The position numbers were made by a program, and so were the translations under genes. The notes beneath the pieces were generated by a model. That model worked only from the letters and a program-made list of their open reading frames with translations. It searched no databases and had not been told where the DNA came from. Of a stretch of 6,916 nt of DNA, positions 1 to 4,343 are shown piece by piece. The stretch is from DATBAK01 sp036787815 (GTDB lineage Bacteria; Actinomycetota; Acidimicrobiia; IMCC26256; PALSA-610): assembly GCA_036787815.1 (NCBI GenBank), contig DAIQOP010000213.1, positions 1 to 6,916 of the forward strand, in the 5' to 3' direction. Every line of letters begins with the position of its first letter. Positions within the stretch are counted from its first letter, which is position 1.

Positions 1-287
1 CCGAACGCGATCACCCCCACGTCGATGTCGCCGACCAGCGCGAACGCGTCGTCGACGAACTTCGCGTGGCTGGCGAAGTCGGTCGCGTCGAACGCCATGG
101 TCTCGACTCGTGCCGCGCCGGCGGCGCGGAGTGCGTCGGCACCGCCGGCGAAACGATCCGGATCGCGGCCCGCGAGCACCACGGTGCGCGCCCGCCGCCC
201 GACCAGCTCGCGCGCGATCGCGAGCCCGAGATCCGAGCCGCCTCCGAGGACGAGCACCGATTGCACGGAACCGACGGCATCTTTCAC
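1..287 (-). CDS. dprE2: DprE2, decaprenylphosphoryl-2-keto-ribose reductase (N-terminal part, runs off left edge)
   Basis: This is a short-chain dehydrogenase/reductase that, in the known pathway, reduces the 2-keto intermediate made by DprE1 to decaprenylphosphoryl-arabinose using a nicotinamide cofactor. About 95 residues are visible and the 3' end lies outside the window. The start is GTG at 287-285, overlapping the dprE1 stop by four bases (GTGA), with GGAG at 297-294 spaced six bases upstream. The protein begins MKDAVGSVQSVLVLGGGSDLG. Residues ~14-20 (GGGSDLG) form the Rossmann nucleotide-binding glycine motif, close to GGTSEIG in the mycobacterial enzyme. Further on it has FDATD, the SDR acidic position before the adenine pocket, and ends with GDIDVGVIAFG, matching GDVDVAIVAFG recalled from Mycobacterium tuberculosis DprE2. 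The catalytic Tyr-Lys part is not in view. The overlap with dprE1 implies translational coupling. Identification rests on remembered family sequence plus context; another SDR is unlikely in this position. Confidence 0.9.
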   Translation of the reverse strand, partial: MKDAVGSVQSVLVLGGGSDLGLAIARELVGRRARTVVLAGRDPDRFAGGADALRAAGAARVETMAFDATDFASHAKFVDDAFALVGDIDVGVIAF

Positions 288-1663
288 GCAGCACTCCGTT
301 CGGAGACGAGGGCGAGGCGCCGGCCGAGATCGCTGCACATGACCCCGTGGGGATCGACCGAGGCCCGGGTTTCACGCCAGCGGTCGATCTCGGGGTACAT
401 CGCAGCCATCAGCTCGGGCCGCACGCGGGAATCCTTCGTGAGGTAGATGCGACCACCCGCCTCGACGACGAGGTCGTCGAGGCCGTCGAGCAGCTCGCCG
501 AGCCCGGCCCGGCCGGCCGGGATGTCGAGGGTGAGCGTCCATCCCCGCATCGGGAACGACAACGGGCCGACGTTCTCGTGCTCGAAGCGTTTGAGCACCG
601 CGAGGAACGACGCGCACTGCGCGGCGCTCAACCGTTCGAGCGTCTTGCGCACGACGGACTCGGCGCCGTAGGGCACGACGTACTGGTACTGGAGGAACCC
701 GCGCGACCCGTAGATGCGGTTCCATCCCTCGACGCCGTCGAGCGGGTGGAAGAACTCGGTCATCGACTGGATGTCGTCGCGTTCGACGCGGGGCGCCCGG
801 CGGAACCACAGCTCGTTGAACGCGTGCATGCTGAACGAGTTGACGAGGCCGTTCGGCAGCCATTTCGGCGCGGTCGCGAGGCTGCGCGGCGCGAACACCG
901 ACGCCGTCGACCGCGCGCGCGGCCCGAGCTCGTCGAGCAGGGCGTGGTTGCCGCGCGTGAGCACCGAGCGGCCGAGGTTGGCCCCCGACGCGATGCAGTC
1001 GATCCACGCGACGGAGTACCGGTACTTCGCGTCGTCGGCCAGCATGCGCGCCATGCAGTCGTCGACGTCGGTCGCCCGTTCGGTGTCGACGCGCATCCGC
1101 GACGTCTGCACCGGTTGGAGGTTCATGGTCGCCTCGGTGACCACTCCCGTGAGACCCATGCCCCCGGCGGTTGCCCAGAACACGTCCGGCTGCGTTTCCG
1201 GGCCGGTGGTGAGCACCCCGGACCCGGGTGTGGCGAGCTTCAATCGGGTCACCGCGTCGCAGAACGAGCCGAGCCGGTACTTCCCGTGGATGTCGGAGGC
1301 GATCGCACCGCCGACGGTGACGTAGCGCGTCCCCGGCACGACCGTCGGGAACCATCCGAGCGGGATGAGCACGCGCATGAGCGTGTCGATGCTCACGCCG
1401 GCCTCACAGCTGATCGTGCCCTTCTCGACGTCGAGCTCGAGCACGCGGTCGAGGCTGGTGGCGAGCACCACGGTGCCACCGGCGTTCTGCGCCGCATCGC
1501 CGTACGCGCGGCCGAGGCCCCGGGCGATCACGCCGCGCGGGCCGGGGTTGCGCAACCGGTCGGCAACCTGCTCCGCACGCGCCGGCGCCCACACCGTCGC
1601 GCGGGTGGGGTTGGTGCGCCCCCATCCGGTCAGGAGCTGCTCCGAGGTCGATTCCCGACCCAT
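284..1663 (-). CDS. dprE1: DprE1, decaprenylphosphoryl-beta-D-ribose 2-oxidase (FAD)
   Basis: A 459-residue flavin oxidase that oxidises the 2'-OH of decaprenylphosphoryl-ribose, the first half of the ribose-to-arabinose epimerisation; the M. tuberculosis enzyme is of almost the same length (461). The N-terminal half is a FAD-binding (PCMH/VAO-type) domain: LTGWGRT at 11-17, RGLGRAYGDAAQN at 48-60, and PGTRYVTVGGAIASDIHGK at 110-128 with the flavin-site His126 (mycobacterial His132). The C-terminal substrate domain has FFHPLD 304-309, GFLQYQ 322-327 and YLTKDSR 407-413 with Lys410 (mycobacterial catalytic Lys418). Two differences stand out. The benzothiazinone-reactive cysteine (Cys387 in M. 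tuberculosis, in GWNICVD) is Thr378 here, in GWTLTLD. The pocket tyrosine Tyr314 is Phe305. The loop after DIHGK is also about two residues shorter. The ATG at 1663 follows the upstream stop after one base, so translation is probably coupled to ubiA; I see no clear Shine-Dalgarno. Mycobacterial numbering is from memory but is consistent along the alignment. Confidence 0.95.
   Translation of the reverse strand: MGRESTSEQLLTGWGRTNPTRATVWAPARAEQVADRLRNPGPRGVIARGLGRAYGDAAQNAGGTVVLATSLDRVLELDVEKGTISCEAGVSIDTLMRVLIPLGWFPTVVPGTRYVTVGGAIASDIHGKYRLGSFCDAVTRLKLATPGSGVLTTGPETQPDVFWATAGGMGLTGVVTEATMNLQPVQTSRMRVDTERATDVDDCMARMLADDAKYRYSVAWIDCIASGANLGRSVLTRGNHALLDELGPRARSTASVFAPRSLATAPKWLPNGLVNSFSMHAFNELWFRRAPRVERDDIQSMTEFFHPLDGVEGWNRIYGSRGFLQYQYVVPYGAESVVRKTLERLSAAQCASFLAVLKRFEHENVGPLSFPMRGWTLTLDIPAGRAGLGELLDGLDDLVVEAGGRIYLTKDSRVRPELMAAMYPEIDRWRETRASVDPHGVMCSDLGRRLALVSERSAA
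294..297 (-). promoter_or_regulatory. Ribosome binding site of dprE2
   Basis: On the minus strand GGAG lies six bases before the GTG at 287, inside the end of dprE1. It supports the GTG over the ATG at 280, which is in another frame and gives a protein without the Rossmann motif. Confidence 0.6.
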
Positions 1664-1664
1664 G

Positions 1665-2525
1665 TCAGTTCGCCGCCACCGCGATGCTGAAGCACACGAT
1701 CCACGCGAGACCGATCAGGAGCAGGACGCGGTCGCGCAGCAACACCTCTTCGGGAGCGCCGCCCTCACCGCGGTCGAGCAGGAGCGCGTAGCGCAGCACG
1801 CCGAGCACGAACGGGATGATCGCGAGCTGGAACCACACCGGATTCCCGGACCGGTTCGACACTTCGAATGCCCAGAGGCAGTAGGCCAGGATCGCGATCG
1901 TCGACGACATCGCGCGCACGTAGCCGAGATAGGCCGCGGAGTACTGGGCGAGGGCCCGGCGATGCAGACCGGCATCTTCGCCGAGCTCGGCGTGCTCGGC
2001 CGACCGCTTGCCGGTGACGATGAACAACGCCCCCGACGCGGCGACGATGAGGAACCAGTTGCTGATCGGCACGCCGACGGCCACACCGCCGGCCACCGTT
2101 CGCAGCACGAATCCCGCGGCGACGGTGGCGAGGTCGAGCACGGGCTCGTGCTTCAGCCAGGTGCTGTACGCGAGCGTGATCAGCACGTAGCCGACTACCA
2201 CGAGCGTGAGGTGCCACGTGGCCGCGAACGACAGCGCGATCGCGGCGGCGAGGAGCACCGAGCCGAACTGCTTCGCGGTGGCGACCGGCACGTTGCCCGC
2301 GGCGACCGGGCGCCCCTGCTTCTTCGGGTGCAGGCGGTCGGCATGGACGTCGAGCGCGTCGTTCCAGCAGTAGGTCCCGCTCGCCGCGAGGCAGAAGCAC
2401 ACGAACGCGATCAGCGTCTTGACGATCGAGCGTCCCTCGAGCAGCACACCTGCCGCGCCCGGCGCGGCCAGCACGAGCACGTTCTTCGACCACTGCTGTG
2501 GACGGGCGAGGCGGAGCAACGCCAT
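1665..2525 (-). CDS. ubiA: Decaprenyl-phosphate phosphoribosyltransferase (DPPR synthase, UbiA family)
   Basis: An integral membrane prenyltransferase-fold enzyme that, in the family of Rv3806c, joins PRPP to decaprenyl phosphate to give decaprenylphosphoryl-5-phosphoribose, the committed step to DPA. From the ATG at 2525 it has 286 residues. It opens MALLRLARPQQWSKNVLVLA, matching the RPRQWVKNVLVLAAP opening of the mycobacterial protein. The first Asp-rich motif is NDALDVHADRLHPKK at 55-69 followed by RPVAAG at 72-77 (mycobacterial NDVRDVEADREHPTK...RPIAAG). The second conserved block is LKHEPVLDL at 124-132 with LRTVAGG 141-147. GKRSAEHAEL 172-181 and the end block LRDRVLLL 263-270 also fit. 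About nine hydrophobic segments are seen. The start is uncertain: the frame extends upstream to a GTG at 2573 and a TTG at 2585 that overlaps the flippase stop as TTGA. ATG was preferred because conservation begins there and the added codons are less GC-rich at third positions. Other UbiA substrates cannot be excluded from sequence alone, but neighbouring DprE1/DprE2 settle the role. Confidence 0.92.
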   Translation of the reverse strand: MALLRLARPQQWSKNVLVLAAPGAAGVLLEGRSIVKTLIAFVCFCLAASGTYCWNDALDVHADRLHPKKQGRPVAAGNVPVATAKQFGSVLLAAAIALSFAATWHLTLVVVGYVLITLAYSTWLKHEPVLDLATVAAGFVLRTVAGGVAVGVPISNWFLIVAASGALFIVTGKRSAEHAELGEDAGLHRRALAQYSAAYLGYVRAMSSTIAILAYCLWAFEVSNRSGNPVWFQLAIIPFVLGVLRYALLLDRGEGGAPEEVLLRDRVLLLIGLAWIVCFSIAVAAN

Positions 2526-2581
2526 GGGGAGCCCGCGTCCGTTCTCGCCGTTTGCAGCGGGTGCTCCCGGCACCGGAACCG

Positions 2582-3910
2582 TCAAAGCTCCAATGGCTCG
2601 TGCTCGATCAGCCCGCGGAGGGTGCCGACGTCGCCTGCGCCCGTCAGCATCTGCCCGAACAGGAACACCGCCATGACCCCGGCGGCCGCGAGCGACCCGA
2701 AGAGGAACGCGAGCTCGCACCGCAGGAAGAGCTCGTTGCCGACCGCGAGCGTCACCAGGAACACGGCGATCCCGACGACCCAGGCGATGGCGGGTCGGGT
2801 GTAGCTCGCGAGCGCGATGAGCCCCTGGCTGAGGGTGAGCGCCAGGATGAACGCGCCGCTGCCGGCGGCGAGCAGCGCGAGGTCGAGGCCTCCGAGCGTC
2901 CAGCTGGTGAAGAGCTTCTTGCCGACGACCGGTCCGAGGGTGCCGCCGCCGACCACGCCGATGACGCCGACGCCGACGACGATGACGACGAGGCGGCGCA
3001 TGCCGCTGCGGAACTCTTCGTGCTTGCCCGCGCCCGCGAGCGCGGCCAGCTTCGGGAGCAGCGCGGCCTGCACGGCCTGGAACATGAGGATGGGGATGCG
3101 GGCCACGAAGATGGCGCTGATGAAGCCGGCGAGCGCATCTTTCTGAACGTGGGTCTTCGCCAGGATGGTGGCGGCGAGGAACGCCGCGTACGACAGGCTC
3201 TGGGCCAGGACCGAGCCGATCAGCAGCAGACCGAGCGCACCCGAGAGCTCGGAGTACGGCGCCGTCGGGCCCGGCGTGAGGAGATCGTGCTGGCCGCGCA
3301 GCGAGACGAGCACGGCGACGGCGGGAGGCAGCGCGAGCGCGAGGCCGTAGAGGCCGACCGAGTGGCTGCCGATCGCGAACAGCACTCCGCAGGCGACGAT
3401 GCGGACCATTCCTTCGGAGCCGTGCATGAGGCCGTACGCACCGAAGCGCCCGTTGCCCGACAGGGTGCCGCGGGTGATGAACGCGGCGAAGTAGCAGACG
3501 ATCGCGGCGGTGAGCCCGACGAGCAGGAGCCCCTGGCCGTGGAACAGGGTGTGCACGATCGGGTGCGAGAAGACGAGCGCGAGCACGAGCGCTCCGGCTG
3601 CGAGCATGGCGCCGAGCACGGCGGCGCGCTTCACCAACGGCCCGGCGCCGGTGCCCTGGGCGCGCCGGTGCGCGACCGCTCGGGCGACCTCCTGCTCGAG
3701 CGGCTGGAACAGACCGGGAGTGACGACGAAGACCACGGCCCAGAGGCTGTTGAGCGCCGCGTAGTTGATCTTCTCGAGCCGGTGGTTGGCGAGGATCTGG
3801 AACCCGTAGGCGGTCGCGCCGGCGATGAGCAGACCGGCCCCGACCGCGTAGGTGCCGGCGGGCACGTTGCTCCTGGCGACCTCGACGAATCTGTGGGCGC
3901 GCGAAGCCAC
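2582..3910 (-). CDS. MOP-superfamily polysaccharide/lipid-linked sugar flippase (Wzx/MurJ-like)
   Basis: A 442-residue, very hydrophobic protein with about 12 predicted membrane helices (roughly 20-40, 52-70, 95-115, 126-147, 166-182, 185-203, 222-246, 260-285, 305-325, 340-362, 372-392, 398-420). This is the architecture of the MATE/MOP transporters annotated as lipopolysaccharide or polysaccharide biosynthesis proteins. Supporting motifs are LFQPLEQEVARAVAHRRAQG at 68-86 after helix 2 and the cytoplasmic loop LLPKLAALAGAGKHEEF at 284-300, both typical of the family. Such proteins move undecaprenyl- or decaprenyl-linked sugars across the membrane. It is the first gene of the compact operon with ubiA, dprE1 and dprE2, so DPA or an arabinan-linked glycolipid is the inferred cargo; this is not demonstrated. 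The GTG start at 3910 is supported by GAGGGAG seven bases upstream. The C-terminal tail of about 20 residues is hydrophilic. No symbol is given because orthology to a named Wzx or MurJ is not evident. Confidence 0.85.
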   Translation of the reverse strand: MASRAHRFVEVARSNVPAGTYAVGAGLLIAGATAYGFQILANHRLEKINYAALNSLWAVVFVVTPGLFQPLEQEVARAVAHRRAQGTGAGPLVKRAAVLGAMLAAGALVLALVFSHPIVHTLFHGQGLLLVGLTAAIVCYFAAFITRGTLSGNGRFGAYGLMHGSEGMVRIVACGVLFAIGSHSVGLYGLALALPPAVAVLVSLRGQHDLLTPGPTAPYSELSGALGLLLIGSVLAQSLSYAAFLAATILAKTHVQKDALAGFISAIFVARIPILMFQAVQAALLPKLAALAGAGKHEEFRSGMRRLVVIVVGVGVIGVVGGGTLGPVVGKKLFTSWTLGGLDLALLAAGSGAFILALTLSQGLIALASYTRPAIAWVVGIAVFLVTLAVGNELFLRCELAFLFGSLAAAGVMAVFLFGQMLTGAGDVGTLRGLIEHEPLEL

Positions 3911-3917
3911 GCGTGCG

Positions 3918-3924
3918 CTCCCTC
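3918..3924 (-). promoter_or_regulatory. Ribosome binding site of the flippase gene
   Basis: GAGGGAG on the minus strand, seven bases before the GTG at 3910. It is the best Shine-Dalgarno in the window and fixes the first start of the DPA operon. Confidence 0.7.
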
Positions 3925-3986
3925 GTAGATGTGGGGGGCGGGAATCGGCCCCGGGTACCTGATCGACGGGAAGAACCCGAAGGTGA

Positions 3987-3999
3987 GATCGTAGCGATC
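3987..3999. repeat. 13-base palindrome, operator-like
   Basis: GATCG-TAG-CGATC is a perfect inverted repeat with a three-base centre. It lies 77 bases upstream of the flippase start codon and overlaps a possible -10 (TACGAT on the minus strand). It could be a small operator; the arms are only five bases, so chance is a real alternative. Confidence 0.25.
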
Positions 4000-4004
4000 C
4001 CCCG

Positions 4005-4024
4005 GCCCGGGTCGGGGCCCGGGC
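4005..4024 (-). other. GC-only hairpin 2, mutually exclusive with hairpin 1
   Basis: GCCCGGG (4024-4018 on the minus strand) pairs with CCCGGGC (4011-4005) around a six-base loop, CCCCGA. The stem is seven G-C pairs. Its upstream arm lies wholly inside the downstream arm of hairpin 1, so the two structures compete. The loop has the length of ANTAR-target loops but not their conserved A at position 1 and G at position 4. Confidence 0.45.
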
Positions 4025-4044
4025 AGTGGCTCAGTCTGCCCGGG
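4018..4044 (-). terminator. GC-rich hairpin 1, just after the ANTAR stop codon
   Basis: On the minus strand CCCGGGCAG (4044-4036) pairs perfectly with CTGCCCGGG (4026-4018), leaving the nine-base loop ACTGAGCCA. The stem begins ten bases after the ANTAR gene stop. No U-tract follows, so if it terminates transcription it would be of the U-less type often suggested for actinobacteria. It cannot coexist with the hairpin at 4005-4024. Confidence 0.45.
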
Positions 4045-4053
4045 GCGTTTGGC

Positions 4054-4236
4054 TCAGGGTTCGAAACGGATCGTACGGGCGAGGACCGCTCCGGCGATCT
4101 CTTCTCGCGTCGTGCCGTCGAGTACCGCTCGGTTCGCCATGAGCTCGACCGCTTCATCGAGAGAGCAGTCCGCTTGGACCGACACCATCCCTGCCGCTTG
4201 GATCACTCTCGGGCTGCGTGCTGCCCAGGTCGGCAT
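4054..4236 (-). CDS. Orphan ANTAR-domain protein, 60 residues
   Basis: A very short protein nearly all of which is an ANTAR domain, the three-helix RNA-binding module that in known regulators (AmiR, NasR, EutV, PdtaR) stabilises antiterminating hairpins. Residues 8-54 fit: RVIQAAGMVSVQADCSLDEA at 10-29 matches the actinobacterial GAF-ANTAR pattern of Q-A-x-GMVSVQ followed by an acidic/E-A helix, then a helix ending in NRA (35-37), and REEIAGAVLARTIRF (44-58), which matches the usual end of such proteins. The usual partner (GAF, PAS or receiver domain) is missing: an in-frame TAG lies 15 bases before the ATG at 4236, and only 107 bases separate this start from aftD. It is either a genuine stand-alone ANTAR protein or a remnant of a GAF-ANTAR gene. 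No clear Shine-Dalgarno is seen. It sits directly upstream of the hairpin-bearing leader of the DPA operon, which makes a local regulatory role attractive but unproven. Confidence 0.7.
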   Translation of the reverse strand: MPTWAARSPRVIQAAGMVSVQADCSLDEAVELMANRAVLDGTTREEIAGAVLARTIRFEP

Positions 4237-4310
4237 GGTGCCAACTGTCTACCCCGCAGGGCCGTCAATCGAACCAATCTCTGTCTCAGACCCTGCCGTG
4301 GGGCGATCTG

Positions 4311-4343
4311 CGGGCCCGGACGGGCTCGGAGCGCCCGGGCCCG
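4311..4343 (-). terminator. GC-rich hairpin abutting the aftD stop, probable terminator
   Basis: CGGGCCC (4343-4337 on the minus strand) pairs perfectly with GGGCCCG (4317-4311). Inside it GGGC (4336-4333) pairs with GCCC (4325-4322), leaving a seven-base loop and a four-base bulge. The stem begins at the base next to the TAA at 4346-4344. There is no run of T after it, so intrinsic termination is inferred from position and stability only. Confidence 0.45.

Larger units (their letters stand above)
3911..4053 (-). promoter_or_regulatory. Leader of the DPA operon with alternative hairpins
   Basis: This 143-base stretch between the ANTAR gene and the flippase has no gene on either strand that I would support. 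Read on the minus strand it holds, in order: a 9-bp perfect inverted repeat (4044-4036 with 4026-4018), a 7-bp perfect inverted repeat that reuses bases 4024-4018 as its first arm and 4011-4005 as its second, a 13-base palindrome at 3999-3987, a further CCCGGG at 3955-3950, and the flippase ribosome binding site. The arm-sharing arrangement resembles an attenuator or antiterminator. No conventional -35/-10 pair is clear; TACGAT at 3993-3988 could serve as a -10 but has no recognisable -35. Confidence 0.4.

Noticed and set aside
11..280. 89-codon minus-strand frame starting at ATG 280
   Set aside because: It is out of frame with the Rossmann motif; the frame from GTG 287 gives the DprE2 sequence.
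110..1690. 526-codon open frame on the plus strand over dprE1
   Set aside because: It is antisense to a clear DprE1, its translation is an Arg/Glu/Ala/His-rich mixture with no domain, and such frames are expected opposite GC-rich genes.
1365..2804. 479-codon plus-strand open frame over ubiA and the flippase end
   Set aside because: Low-complexity charged translation, antisense to recognised membrane proteins and crossing gene boundaries.
2498..3928. 476-codon plus-strand open frame over the flippase
   Set aside because: Asp/Glu/Arg-rich shadow of hydrophobic codons on the other strand; no motif.
4005..4044. Canonical two-hairpin ANTAR target RNA
   Set aside because: The known motif has two separate stems with six-base loops carrying A1 and G4. 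Here the stems share an arm, one loop is nine bases (it contains ACTGAG, with A1 and G4, but offset by extra bases) and the other is CCCCGA. The canonical motif is therefore not claimed.
2586..4157. Long upstream extension of the ubiA frame through the whole flippase gene
   Set aside because: The translation is Arg/Pro-rich nonsense and the flippase frame in the same interval is clearly real; a UbiA fusion protein is not supported.
4246..4251. TAGACA on the minus strand as a -10 for the ANTAR gene
   Set aside because: TTGACG upstream is only 11 bases away and TTGGTT 20 bases away, both poor spacings; too weak to list as a promoter.
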